Below are positions 54,869-64,000 of a stretch of DNA of 64,000 bases, piece by piece. This DNA is from VXPQ01 sp964608315 (GTDB lineage: Bacteria > Bacteroidota > Rhodothermia > Rhodothermales > VXPQ01), in the NCBI GenBank assembly GCA_964608315.1, contig CAZSNF010000008.1, positions 1 to 64,000 of the forward strand, read 5' to 3'. The notes below the pieces were generated by a model. That model was not told the DNA's origin and made no database searches. It worked only from the letters and a program-made list of their open reading frames with translations. Position 1 is the first letter of the stretch, and each line of letters opens with the position of its first letter. The position numbers were made by a program, and so were the translations under genes.

Positions 54869-57800
54869 ATGACCAGGCGCTCTGACGCTTCGACCCGGCC
54901 CCGATCAGGAAGGGCGCGGGTTGTTTTTGCAATAATTTTGCTGACCGCATGCCTTGGGGCGTGCGGCGGCCCGGACCTCCCGGAACCGGATTCCGAAACG
55001 TATCGCGAAACAGTTTCGGCGTTCTATACGGGTCTGGCGGCCATTGAATCGGGGATCGACCGGCAAGGCGAGGAAAATTTGCGTCGGGTAACGGAACTGG
55101 CGCCGGGAGAACCCTCGGCATGGGTTAATCTGGGGTTGCTCGCCATGCGACGGAACGACTATGCGCTGGCCTCGGAATATCTGACGGAAGCGGAAATCCT
55201 TGCGCCGGAAAACAGCACGATCCGCCTGCTGCTCGGCCTGTTCGAGAAGAGCCAGGGCAACGTTGCGGAAACGACCCGGCGCTTGCAGGAGTCCGCGGCG
55301 CTGGATTCGACGAATGCGAAGGCGTTGTATGCGCTGGCCGAGCACCTCGCAGAAACCGGACGCGACTCCGAATCCGCGGGGCTGCTCGACGCCCTGTTGC
55401 AAGCGCATCCGGACAATGGAGCCGCCCTCGTCCGGCGCGCCGGGGCGGCGGCGCGTTCCGGCGACGGCGAAACGTTGCGAAATACCCTGACGCATATCGA
55501 AACCTTGTCCGCGTCCTGGCCGGAAGAAGCTCTTGAGCAACTGACTGCCGCCGTCGCCGCCGTCGCCGATCCGGACGCGCTCGACTTTGCGACGGCCACG
55601 ACCCACATTGCTTTTTTGCGGAACGTGCTGCTGCGGGTTTCCGCGTACCGACAGGATCTGCGGGCCATCCAGACGCCCGCCGAACAGGTCGGCGACTTGA
55701 TGACGGGCTTTCTGCGATTGCCCGAACCGCCCCCCGCCATCGCGCCCCGCGACGAACAGTTGACGTTCACTCCGCAACCGCTGAACGCCGAGGACAACCT
55801 TTGGCGCAGCGCGGCGGTGTTTTCTCCGGCGGGCGGCGATGCGGTCAGCGCCAACGAAGGCGACGAGGCAGCGAACGCCCCGGGCGTCGCGCTGGCGCTT
55901 GCAAACGAGGACGGCGTACATCTCCCGAACGGGCAAATACTCGAATGGCCCGGCGGCGACGGGCGAGAACCGCAGGGCGTAGCCGGCCTCGATTACGACT
56001 ACGACTTTACGATGGACCTTGCGCTGGTCGGCGCGGGCGGCTTGCGCATGTTCCGGCAGGACAGCACGGGAGCCTTTGCGGAAACCACCTCGCAACTCGG
56101 ACTGCCCGGAGAGATTCTGACCGCTTCGCTTGCGAATGTATGGGCCGCGGACCTTGATCTGGAGGGCGACGTGGACCTGGTGGCGGCCCGCATCGAAGGC
56201 GCCCCCCTCGCCCTCCGAAACAACGGCGACGGAACGTTCGCGCCGATTGACCTTTTCGATGACGTCGAAGCGTTGCGGGGCTTTGCCTGGGGGGATTTCG
56301 ACGCAGACGGAGACCCGGACGCTGCGCTCGTGGACGCAAGCGGAACGTTGCATCTTTTCGCCAACCGCCGCAGCGGACTTTTCGAACGACAGACTGCGGG
56401 GGAAACAGGGCGCATCCTCGCCGTCCGGCCAGCAGACCTGAACGGCGACGCTACGGTCGATCTGGCGGCGCTGCAAGGGGACGGAACGATTCTGCGGCTT
56501 TCCACCGACGACGAAGACGCGAGCGCCGTATGGTCTTCGGAAGAAATCGCCCGCTGGGAAGGGCTGCCCGCGGACATAGCCCCCGGCGACGCGCGGCTCT
56601 TCGTCGCAGACCTGGACAACAACGGCGGGCTGGACCTGGCGGCGGCCACGCCTGCGGGCGCCCGCCTCTGGCTGCGGGACGCGGACGAAGCGCATTCGGG
56701 CGGCGTTCTGCATCCGACGGAACACGCCTTCTCCGAACATATCTTCGCCATCGCCGACCTGACCGCCAACGGACGGCTTGATCTGATCGGATTTTCCGAA
56801 ACGGGCGCGCCGGTCCGGCTGGAAAACGAAGGGAGCATGCCCTACCACTGGAAACAGATGCATCTGCGCGCCGCCGAAGCGGTGGGCGACCAGCGCATCA
56901 ATTCGTTCGGCATCGGGGGCGAGGTGGAAATCCGGGCCGGTTTATCCTTCCAGAAACAGGTGATCGAAGGACCGATCGTGCATTTCGGACTGGGTACGCA
57001 CGCCGTGGCGGACATAGCCCGCATCGTGTGGCCCAACGGCAGCGTGCAGGCCGAGTTCGATCTGCTCTCCGGGGAAGTCGTGCTGGCGCAGCAGCGACTC
57101 AAGGGGTCATGCCCATGGCTCTTTGCATGGAACGGGGAGCGCATCGACTTCGTCACCGACTTCATCTGGCGTTCGCCGCTGGGCCTCAAGATCAACGCCC
57201 AGGAAACGGCGGGGGTAATGACCACCGAGGACTGGGTCAAAATACGCGGCGATCAGTTGGCGCCCCGCCCCGGCGAGAACGGCGCGCCCCCCTGGTACGA
57301 CGTGCGTATCACGGCGGAACTGTGGGAAACGCATTTCTTCGATCATGTTTCGCTTCTGGTCGTCGATCATCCCGACGATACCGAAATCTACGTGGACGAG
57401 CGGTTCGCCTTCCCTCCCCCTGAAATGAAGGTGCACGTAACCGCAAAACCCCATCCGATCGCGCAGGCATGGGACGATCTGGGCCAGGACGTAACCGATC
57501 TTCTTGCGGAAGAAGACGGACGGTATCTCGCCACCTTCGGACACGGACAGTACCAGGGCGTCACGCGGGATCACTACGTGGAACTGACGCTGGAAAACAT
57601 TCCGGACGATGCCCGAAACGGCCCGTTATGGCTTGTGGCTTCCGGCTGGGTTTATCCCACGGATAGCTCGATCAACATGGCGCTCGGACAAGGATCGCAT
57701 GTCCCCCCGCAGGGACTGCGCCTGGACGTCTCCGACGGCCGGGGCGGCTGGCGAACCATCCACCCCAACCTCGGCTTTCCCGCCGGCAAGACGAAAACAG

Positions 57801-58450
57801 TGCTCATAGACCTCTCGGACGTTTTTTCGGGGGGGCATGAAACCGACGCGCCGAATACTCCCGACCGTATGCGCCTGCGCCTGCATACGAATCTGGAAAT
57901 TTTCTGGGACGCCTTTGCCTGGGCCGTCGGTCGGCCCGACGCCGAGACAATAACCCGGCGCCTGGCGCCCGATGCGGCGGACCTGCGCTACCGGGGCTTT
58001 TCGGAAACATACGAAGCGGACGCCTTCTCGCCGGAACTGCCCGTCTACGACGAATTGGCTGCAACAAGCCAGGTCTGGCGCGATCTCGTCGGCTATCACA
58101 CGCGGTTCGGCGACGTGCGCGAACTGCTCGAAACCGTGGACGACCGGTACGTAATCATGAATGCGGCCGACGAAATGGCTTTCCGGTTCGAAGCCCCGCC
58201 GCCTCCGCCGGAAGGATGGACACGCGATTTCGTACTCATCGGGGACGGATGGGTGAAGGACGGCGACTACAACACGGGCTTCTCCAAAACCGTGCTGCCG
58301 CTCCCCTCCCATGACGACGCGGCCTACGCCACGCCTCCGGGACGGCTCGAAGACGATCCGGTGTACCGCCGTTTCCCGGACGACTGGGCAAACTATCACA
58401 CCCGGTACGTCACGCCGGAACGCTTCCACGAAGCGATGCGAGTGGAGTAA
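54869..58450 (+). CDS. TPR-VCBS-UnbV lipoprotein
   Basis: 1193 residues. Lipoprotein signal (VVFAIILLTACLGAC, Cys near 32). TPR-like helical repeats (about 55-300, for example WVNLGLLAMRRNDYALASEY, LGLFEKSQGNVAETTRRLQE) come first. FG-GAP/VCBS repeats with DxDxD loops (about 350-660) follow, then an ASPIC/UnbV domain (GDQRINSFGIGGEVEIRAGL ... VWPNGSVQAEFD). The last ~450 residues are a beta-rich domain I do not recognise (CPWLFAWNGERIDFVTDFIW). The open frame extends 174 codons upstream over the aldolase gene, but that part is out of phase with a real start; the Met at 54869 gives a proper lipoprotein signal. Role unknown, surface-exposed. Confidence 0.85.
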   Translation: MTRRSDASTRPRSGRARVVFAIILLTACLGACGGPDLPEPDSETYRETVSAFYTGLAAIESGIDRQGEENLRRVTELAPGEPSAWVNLGLLAMRRNDYALASEYLTEAEILAPENSTIRLLLGLFEKSQGNVAETTRRLQESAALDSTNAKALYALAEHLAETGRDSESAGLLDALLQAHPDNGAALVRRAGAAARSGDGETLRNTLTHIETLSASWPEEALEQLTAAVAAVADPDALDFATATTHIAFLRNVLLRVSAYRQDLRAIQTPAEQVGDLMTGFLRLPEPPPAIAPRDEQLTFTPQPLNAEDNLWRSAAVFSPAGGDAVSANEGDEAANAPGVALALANEDGVHLPNGQILEWPGGDGREPQGVAGLDYDYDFTMDLALVGAGGLRMFRQDSTGAFAETTSQLGLPGEILTASLANVWAADLDLEGDVDLVAARIEGAPLALRNNGDGTFAPIDLFDDVEALRGFAWGDFDADGDPDAALVDASGTLHLFANRRSGLFERQTAGETGRILAVRPADLNGDATVDLAALQGDGTILRLSTDDEDASAVWSSEEIARWEGLPADIAPGDARLFVADLDNNGGLDLAAATPAGARLWLRDADEAHSGGVLHPTEHAFSEHIFAIADLTANGRLDLIGFSETGAPVRLENEGSMPYHWKQMHLRAAEAVGDQRINSFGIGGEVEIRAGLSFQKQVIEGPIVHFGLGTHAVADIARIVWPNGSVQAEFDLLSGEVVLAQQRLKGSCPWLFAWNGERIDFVTDFIWRSPLGLKINAQETAGVMTTEDWVKIRGDQLAPRPGENGAPPWYDVRITAELWETHFFDHVSLLVVDHPDDTEIYVDERFAFPPPEMKVHVTAKPHPIAQAWDDLGQDVTDLLAEEDGRYLATFGHGQYQGVTRDHYVELTLENIPDDARNGPLWLVASGWVYPTDSSINMALGQGSHVPPQGLRLDVSDGRGGWRTIHPNLGFPAGKTKTVLIDLSDVFSGGHETDAPNTPDRMRLRLHTNLEIFWDAFAWAVGRPDAETITRRLAPDAADLRYRGFSETYEADAFSPELPVYDELAATSQVWRDLVGYHTRFGDVRELLETVDDRYVIMNAADEMAFRFEAPPPPPEGWTRDFVLIGDGWVKDGDYNTGFSKTVLPLPSHDDAAYATPPGRLEDDPVYRRFPDDWANYHTRYVTPERFHEAMRVE

Positions 58451-58537
58451 ATCGGACTGTCGGATAAATACTTAGGGCCTGTTTCCTCGCGTCGCGCTGT
58501 CTTGACGACCTGCGCCGCAATCTGTATTTTAGGCCGC

Positions 58538-59740
58538 ATGAAACCGCTACGCCCGCTTGCCGCCGCGCTTCTGCTCGGAGCACTGCTTTTCCCGATACGG
58601 CGCGGATCTGCCCAGGCGCAGGATCCGCCCCGCTTTTTCCTTGAGGACGGGGACGCTGTCGTGCTGGCGGGAGACGCCCTCGTCGAAAACGCCCAGCATT
58701 TCGGTTATATCGAGGCGGCGCTCACGGTGCGCCGGTCCGGCCTGACCTTCCGCAACATCGGCTGGAGCGGCGACACGGTATTCGGGGAAGCGCGCGAGCA
58801 CTACACCCATCCTCCCACGGGATTCGAGCACCTTGTGGAGCAACTGACCTCTCCGAAACCCGCGGTGGCCGTGCTGGCGTACGGAGGCGGGCTGGCCTTC
58901 GAAAACGACGACGCCCTGTCCGAAGCGGTCGACGGGTATCATGCGCTCCTTGATACGCTGGCTGCGCGGGACATCCGCTGCGTACTCGTCTCTCCCGTCC
59001 CGCAGGACGAACGCACTTCGCCCAACCCGAACGCAGCGGCGCTGAACGAACGGCTTGCCGCCGTACGGGACGCCATCAAAGAGGTAGCTGCCGTGCGCGG
59101 GTGCGGCTGGGCGGATGTATTCGACGCCATGGCGGAGGAATACGAACAGGCGGCGCAGCAAGGCGAAACCCTCGCCGAACACGGAATTCGCCTGAACGAA
59201 GCCGGGTACCGGGCGCTGGCCCGCCGCCTCGTCGAAACGATGGAGCCGCTTCCGCCCGACCTTTCCGTCGATGTGTCCGTGGATGCGGATTCCGGAACCA
59301 TCTCTGGCGGCGCGCGCCGCGAAGACGCCGAACAGGAACCCGGCGTCTACAGAATGATTCCGAATCGATTGCCCTATCCCCACGAAACGCGGCAGGTGAC
59401 GATTACCGGATTGCCGAGAGGAACGTACCGCCTCGCCGCAGGAGGCCAGACGCTGGCCGCGGGTTCCGCCCGCGCATGGCGGGAAGGCCTTGCCATCCGC
59501 CCTCCCGCAGAAACCGAACAACTAACCGCCCTGCGCCGCGCCATCGTGGGCAAGAATCGGCTGTACTTCCGCCAGTACCGCCCGCAGAACGAAACTTACC
59601 TGGTGGGATTTCGGCAGTACGAACAAGGACAAAACGCCCCGGAACTCACCGAACTGGACCCCATCATTCACGAAAAGGAAAACGAGATCGGCCGGTTGCG
59701 TATGGGACGCCCGCTCGTTTTCACGCTGACCCGCGAGTAA
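58538..59740 (+). CDS. GDSL/SGNH-like protein lacking the usual catalytic Ser
   Basis: About 400 residues with a signal peptide (PLAAALLLGALLFPI). The fold looks like the GDSL-like proteins that often neighbour PVC-type cytochromes. However, block I reads VVLAGDALVENAQHFGYIEA (Ala where GDSL has Ser), and block III reads VLAYGGGLAFEN (no Asn where GxND is expected). A late His is present (HGIRLNEAGYRALARR). It is therefore likely a binding or structural relative rather than an active hydrolase, though I cannot exclude a different nucleophile. It is followed 1 bp later by the PVC-type cytochrome gene and is probably co-transcribed with it. Confidence 0.7.
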   Translation: MKPLRPLAAALLLGALLFPIRRGSAQAQDPPRFFLEDGDAVVLAGDALVENAQHFGYIEAALTVRRSGLTFRNIGWSGDTVFGEAREHYTHPPTGFEHLVEQLTSPKPAVAVLAYGGGLAFENDDALSEAVDGYHALLDTLAARDIRCVLVSPVPQDERTSPNPNAAALNERLAAVRDAIKEVAAVRGCGWADVFDAMAEEYEQAAQQGETLAEHGIRLNEAGYRALARRLVETMEPLPPDLSVDVSVDADSGTISGGARREDAEQEPGVYRMIPNRLPYPHETRQVTITGLPRGTYRLAAGGQTLAAGSARAWREGLAIRPPAETEQLTALRRAIVGKNRLYFRQYRPQNETYLVGFRQYEQGQNAPELTELDPIIHEKENEIGRLRMGRPLVFTLTRE

Positions 59741-59741
59741 C

Positions 59742-62700
59742 ATGCGACGATTTCTTCTGGCCATAGCCAGCCTTGCGATCGTTCCCCCGCTGGCTGCGCA
59801 GTCCAGCCTGACCAATATCCCGGACCCCGATCCGATGGCCCAGATGGCGGCGCTGCACATAGCGGAAGGCTTCGAAATCAACCTTTTCGCCGCCGATCCC
59901 ATGATCGATCCGCCTATCCAGATGGCGTGGGACGAACAGGGGCGCTTGTTCGTGGCGACCAGCGCATCCTATCCGCAGCCCGTCGCGGGACAAGCAGCCA
60001 ACGACAAGATATTCATGCTGGAGGATACGGACGGCGACGGGTCGGCGGATCGCTCCATCCTGTTCGCCGACAGTTTGCTGACGCCCACGGGCGTACTGCC
60101 CGGCGACGACGGCGTATACGTGGCCAATTCCACGGAAATCCTGCACCTGCGGGACACGAACGGGGATGGACGGGCCGACCGGCGGCGCGTGGTCCTTTCG
60201 GGATTCGGCGCAGACGACACCCACCATATCATCCACCGCTTTTTGTGGGGTCCCGACGGCCTTTTTTATCTGAATCAGTCCGTTTATATCTACAGCCATA
60301 TCGAAACCCCCTGGGGGGTGCGGCGACTCAAACAGGGCGGAATCTGGCAATTCGAACCCTCCACCCTGAAACTGAACGTGCTGGCGCGCGGCATGTGGAA
60401 CTCGTGGGGATACGATTTCGACCAGTGGGGACAATCGTTCGCCACGGACGGAGCAGGCGGAGAGGGCGTGTATTTCATTTTTCCCCAGGCGGCTTATACG
60501 CCCGCCTACGGAGCCGCCCGGACGCTCGCGGGCCTGAATCCGCAGCATCCCAAATATGCAGGGCTGGCGTTTCTTTCCGGCAGGCATTTTCCCGACTCCC
60601 TGAGCGGGCAACTCATCACCAGCGACTTTCGGGCGAACCGGGTCAAACGATTTGCGCTCGCCGAGGACGGCAGCGGCTTTTCGTCCGAGGAACAGGAGGA
60701 TTTGATCTGGACGGATCATGTGGCGTTCCGACCCGTGGATTTGAATGTGGGACCGGACGGCGCACTGTATCTGGCCGACTGGTACAACCCGATCATCCAG
60801 CATGGCGAAGTGGATTTTCGCGATCCGCGCAGGGATCACCGGCATGGACGGATCTGGCGCATTACTGCTGCGGGACGGCCGCTCGCGAAGCCGCCGGACC
60901 TGCGCGACGCCTCGACAGAAGATTTGCTTGCGGCCCTTCGCTTGCCGGAAGCCTGGACGCGACGACAGGCCAAGCGTCTTCTCAGGGAACGCGGCGCGGA
61001 GGCAGTCGAGCCGGCGCTGGAGGCAGCAGTGGCCCGCCTGGATCGGAATGCGCCGGACGCCGCCCACGCATTGCTCCAGATGCTCTGGACATACCAGGCC
61101 ATCGGGCGAATGAACGCGGACGTGCTCCGCGAAACGCTTGGGCTGCAAGATCATCGGGCGCGCGCCGCCGCCGTCCGCGTACTGGGACATTTTCCGGACC
61201 TGCTTCCCGACACGGATACGTTGCTGGCCGCGTTGATCAACGACGAACACCCCCGCGTACGCAGGGAGGCCGTGCATGTGCTGGGCGAACGGGGCGCGGT
61301 GGCCGGCGCCGAAGCCGGGGCCAACGCTGCGAACGCAGCGTTGCGGGCGCTCGACCGTCCGATGGACGATTTTCTGGATTACGCATTGTGGCGCGCCATC
61401 CGGCAGCTGGAGCCGCACTGGAGGCCGCGTTTCGAGCAGGACAGCACGTTCCTCGGCGAAAATATCCGGCATATAATTTTTGCCTTGCAGGCGGCGGAAG
61501 CGCCTGAAGCGGCGGCCCGCCTCGCAGCGCATTACACCCGGGGCAATATCCCCGACGAGCAGACGGCCAACGTACTGGAATCCCTTGCGGAACGCGGAGA
61601 CGTCAGGGCCATGGAAGCGCTCCTGAACCTTGCAGTGCAGAACGAAACGCGGGGAGAAAACGGCGCGCTCGAACATCTCGACGCCTTGCTGACCGCCGCG
61701 GAAGACGAGGACCGCCGTCCCGCCGACGCTACCGACCGACTGCGAACGCTGCTCGAACGCGAGGACCCGGAAATCCGGGCGCGGGCGGCCCGCCTCGCCG
61801 GATACTGGGGCGAAACGGCCTTGCGAACCGCCCTGACGGACCTCGTGGAAAAAGCAGACGAATCCTTGCAGGAAGCCGGGCTCGAAGGACTTGCCGCGCT
61901 TGGGGACAGCGCCAGTTTCGCCGCCCTGAAGGCGATTGTGGAAGATGCGGACCGCGCAGATCGTACAGATCGTCCGGTGGCGTTTCGGCTGGAAGCGGCC
62001 CGGCTCCTGCCCGCCGTCGATATAAAGCAAGCCGCGCCGGTCGCCCTTGCTTTTTTACAGGACTTGCAGGGCGTGGCGGACGATACGGACCCCTGGCCGC
62101 TTTTCAATGCCTTCCTCATGCAGGACGGCGGGCGGGACGTGCTGACAGACGCCTTGCGCGAGCACGGCGTCCCGGAAGCATTCGCGCAAAAAGGCCTGGA
62201 TCGGATACGCGGACGCAACCGCAGTTACGAACCGCTTCGGGATGCGTTTCGGGCTTCGGGCGCGGTCTCCGAGGCGCCTCGCGTCGATCCGGACATGGAC
62301 GGCTGGGCGTTGCAACGCCTCCATTACGACGTGAAAGGAACGGGAGACCCTGCCCGCGGCGAAACGCTCTACGGACGGCTGCAATGCGGCAGTTGCCATG
62401 TGATTGGCGGGGCGGGCGGACTCGCAGGACCGGACTTGTCGACGATCGGGGTCACGGCCCCCATAGATTATCTTACGGAATCCCTGCTGAAACCCGAGCA
62501 GGCCGTCAAGGACGGGTATACCCTGATTCGCATCGTGCATACGGACGGCGGCATTGCGACGGGAAACCTCATGGGCGAAACGGAGACGGAAGTGCTGGTG
62601 CGGAACGCGGCGGGCAGCGTGGAGCGCATTCCCAAAAGCCGCATCCGGACGCGGGAAATCGTTCCGGGATCGCTCATGCCGGCGGGCCTCACCGCCTCGC

Positions 62701-63233
62701 TCGACCGAAAAGAGTTCGTGGACCTGGTGGCTTTTTTGTCCGCGCTGGGCGAAGAAGGACCGTATCGCGCACCCGCCTCGGCGGATGGGGAACAAACGGT
62801 GCGGAGATGGCGCGTATGGCGACCATCCGACCCCGTGGTTGAGGAAATCCGGCGGGCAGGTCCCGTATTCGCTGTTACCGGAGAAGGCGTGGCCTGGGCG
62901 CCCATGCACAGTACGGTGGCGGGGGATTTGCCGCTTGCAGAACTGCCCGAAGCCGCCGGATACAGCATGGCGTACTTCGAAGTGGACGTCGAAACGCCCG
63001 CCCCGGTCATCCTGACTGTGGAGCTGCCCGGCGGCGCGGGGGAAGGCGTCTCGGCCTGGGTGGACGGACAGCCCGCGCCCCTCGTCGAAGGGCGGATCGA
63101 ATTCGCTGGCGAGGCAGGGCGGCAGCGGGTTATGCTGGCCGTGGATCGGGCGTTGCACAAAGAGGGCGCACTGCGGGCGAAACTGCCTGACGGAGCAAAA
63201 AACACGGGGGTTTCCGTTGCAAGGGAATGGTGA
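59742..63233 (+). CDS. PVC-type dehydrogenase/HEAT-repeat protein with C-terminal cytochrome c
   Basis: 1163 residues with a signal peptide. The N-terminal ~400 residues are a beta-propeller like that of membrane-bound/PQQ-type dehydrogenases (LFVATSASYPQPVAGQ, YVANSTEILHLRDTNGDGRA, HHIIHRFLWGPDGLFYLNQS). HEAT-like repeats rich in Ala/Arg/Glu follow (about 400-830). A haem site CGSCHV near residue 882 lies in a cytochrome c domain (YGRLQCGSCHVIGGAGGLAG), then a C-terminal beta domain. This is the common planctomycete-type protein, thought to oxidise sugars or other compounds in the periplasm; the electron acceptor would be its own haem. The GDSL-like gene directly upstream is its usual partner. 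Confidence 0.87.
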   Translation: MRRFLLAIASLAIVPPLAAQSSLTNIPDPDPMAQMAALHIAEGFEINLFAADPMIDPPIQMAWDEQGRLFVATSASYPQPVAGQAANDKIFMLEDTDGDGSADRSILFADSLLTPTGVLPGDDGVYVANSTEILHLRDTNGDGRADRRRVVLSGFGADDTHHIIHRFLWGPDGLFYLNQSVYIYSHIETPWGVRRLKQGGIWQFEPSTLKLNVLARGMWNSWGYDFDQWGQSFATDGAGGEGVYFIFPQAAYTPAYGAARTLAGLNPQHPKYAGLAFLSGRHFPDSLSGQLITSDFRANRVKRFALAEDGSGFSSEEQEDLIWTDHVAFRPVDLNVGPDGALYLADWYNPIIQHGEVDFRDPRRDHRHGRIWRITAAGRPLAKPPDLRDASTEDLLAALRLPEAWTRRQAKRLLRERGAEAVEPALEAAVARLDRNAPDAAHALLQMLWTYQAIGRMNADVLRETLGLQDHRARAAAVRVLGHFPDLLPDTDTLLAALINDEHPRVRREAVHVLGERGAVAGAEAGANAANAALRALDRPMDDFLDYALWRAIRQLEPHWRPRFEQDSTFLGENIRHIIFALQAAEAPEAAARLAAHYTRGNIPDEQTANVLESLAERGDVRAMEALLNLAVQNETRGENGALEHLDALLTAAEDEDRRPADATDRLRTLLEREDPEIRARAARLAGYWGETALRTALTDLVEKADESLQEAGLEGLAALGDSASFAALKAIVEDADRADRTDRPVAFRLEAARLLPAVDIKQAAPVALAFLQDLQGVADDTDPWPLFNAFLMQDGGRDVLTDALREHGVPEAFAQKGLDRIRGRNRSYEPLRDAFRASGAVSEAPRVDPDMDGWALQRLHYDVKGTGDPARGETLYGRLQCGSCHVIGGAGGLAGPDLSTIGVTAPIDYLTESLLKPEQAVKDGYTLIRIVHTDGGIATGNLMGETETEVLVRNAAGSVERIPKSRIRTREIVPGSLMPAGLTASLDRKEFVDLVAFLSALGEEGPYRAPASADGEQTVRRWRVWRPSDPVVEEIRRAGPVFAVTGEGVAWAPMHSTVAGDLPLAELPEAAGYSMAYFEVDVETPAPVILTVELPGGAGEGVSAWVDGQPAPLVEGRIEFAGEAGRQRVMLAVDRALHKEGALRAKLPDGAKNTGVSVAREW

Positions 63234-63388
63234 GGCGCGGCCGCGCAGTTTGCCTCATGATCCCGCGCCGCGCCGCGCCGCGCCCGCCCGCACCGCGCCC
63301 GCCAACGCCGAACGCCTGCATGGTACGCCCAATTTCCCCCGGGGAAATGTCCAGGCGGCAAGCCAAATCAGCGTGTCCTTAAAGAAAC

Positions 63389-63418
63389 AAGGCCCTCCCT
63401 CTTGCGAGGAAGGGCCTT
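63389..63418. terminator. Hairpin between convergent genes, probable bidirectional terminator
   Basis: AAGGCCCTCCCTC and GAGGAAGGGCCTT pair with one mismatch around a TTGC loop, between the plus-strand cytochrome gene and the minus-strand sorting-domain gene. Downstream T-runs are short on both strands. A right-end relic of the miniature element (GTGTCCTTAA) lies just left of it. Confidence 0.65.
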
Positions 63419-63466
63419 TGCTGTTTTGACCACGAACAATAGCAGGCCCTTTACGGCCAACGCTGC

Positions 63467-64000
63467 TTATTTGACAAGCGTCATATGCCGAACCTGACGG
63501 AATTCAGGCGTTTCCAGCGAGTAGAAATACCCGCCGCTCGCCAGTTGCGCGCCGGACGCCGTACGACCATCCCATTGCACCTGGTGCGTTCCGGGCTGTT
63601 GCATCGTCCCGTTCACCAGGGTCGTTACGACGCGGCCTAACGCATCGTATACGCGCACGGTGACAACCGTAGCCTCCATAATCTCGTACTCGATGGTCGT
63701 GGAGGGATTGAACGGATTCGGATAGTTCTGGCGCAATACGAACTGTTCGGGAAGCTCGAACGGCTCGTCTTCCGCGCTGGTCGATTCGCTGCGCATGAAT
63801 TTCTGGCACGAGGGAGCAGCCTGGTTGAACTGGCATACATAGGCCGTCATCCCGTCCGGGGAAAAGGCGATGCCTCTGGGCCGACCTTCTCCCACGGAGG
63901 CGGCGGGGTCCTTCGTCGTATTCCACTTGATGCTGTCGAGCGCTACAGGAATCATATCCACGGCAAGATCATCAATATCGAACGCGTAATGGGTCTGGAT
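63467..64000 (-). CDS. C-terminal part of a type IX-secreted protein (runs off the window)
   Basis: The frame is open to the window edge (178 codons visible, no start). It ends in a type IX sorting domain (RQNYPNPFNPSTTIEYEIME ... RVYDALGRVVTTLVNG ... GGYFYSLET ... QVRHMTLVK). Upstream, GRPRGIAFSPDGMTAYVCQF reads like one blade of a beta-propeller repeat, so the full protein may be a secreted propeller. A GTG at 63961 is not the true start because the frame continues past it. Confidence 0.85.
   Translation of the reverse strand: MQTHYAFDIDDLAVDMIPVALDSIKWNTTKDPAASVGEGRPRGIAFSPDGMTAYVCQFNQAAPSCQKFMRSESTSAEDEPFELPEQFVLRQNYPNPFNPSTTIEYEIMEATVVTVRVYDALGRVVTTLVNGTMQQPGTHQVQWDGRTASGAQLASGGYFYSLETPEFRQVRHMTLVK

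Overview
The window reads as a chromosomal segment, by eye roughly 60% GC, from a bacterium of the Rhodothermota/Bacteroidota group, probably Rhodothermales-like. Supporting traits are a SusC/SusD pair, two DUF5916-type outer-membrane proteins, and three secreted proteins ending in the NYPNPFN...K type IX secretion sorting domain. VCBS/UnbV lipoproteins, an FbaB-type aldolase and a Feo system fit the same group. This assignment is inference from gene families; there is no rRNA in the window.

Layout. 0-2.5 kb: sugar kinase (ROK) and SIS isomerase, plus a small lipoprotein. 2.9-11.8 kb: a defence island. It holds a HindVP-like restriction-modification (RM) pair, a second C5-methyltransferase/nuclease pair, vsr, an AT-rich SIR2-like gene with a frameshift in an A8 tract, and a C5 methyltransferase coupled to a GHKL ATPase-nuclease. 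The second RM pair is bracketed by 137-bp near-identical direct repeats made of the HindVP 3' end plus the vsr 5' end. 11.9-17.1 kb: sugar porter, LysR regulator, intradiol dioxygenase and two unrelated 2-haloacid dehalogenases. Three pairs of 17-bp palindromes, each pair spaced exactly 31 bp, lie near lysR and upstream of the dehalogenases. 17.2-22.2 kb: TonB-receptor remnant, tRNA-Arg and the thiOSGED thiamine operon. 22.5-23.5 kb: a decayed small gene pair and an IS3-type transposase remnant. 23.6-25.8 kb: a secreted repeat protein. 26.3-28.3 kb: an adenine methyltransferase plus SacI-like endonuclease, bracketed by copies of a miniature element. 28.8-31.7 kb: cytochrome c/beta-barrel fusion and pentaheme cytochrome. 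31.9-39 kb: HTTM protein, Asp-rich secreted protein, DCC thiol oxidoreductase and feoAAB. 39.3-50 kb: two DUF5916 proteins and susCD. 50-63.2 kb: VCBS/UnbV lipoproteins, FbaB aldolase, a GDSL-like protein and a PVC-type cytochrome/HEAT protein. A type IX-sorted protein runs off the right edge.

A family of miniature inverted-repeat elements runs through the window. The ends are GGAACCTCTGATTAA or GGATAC/GGACAC variants, the length is about 165-255 bp, and most full copies carry an exact 4-bp target duplication such as TTAA, TAAA or TCAG. Several abut stop codons. Two copies carry a long hairpin whose loop is in opposite orientation.

The strongest leads are the repeat-bracketed RM cassettes, the LysR-type operator pairs around a putative haloacid/aromatic catabolic cluster, the A8 frameshift in the SIR2 defence gene, and the flipped-loop miniature elements. 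All family names come from reading motifs; no database search was run.
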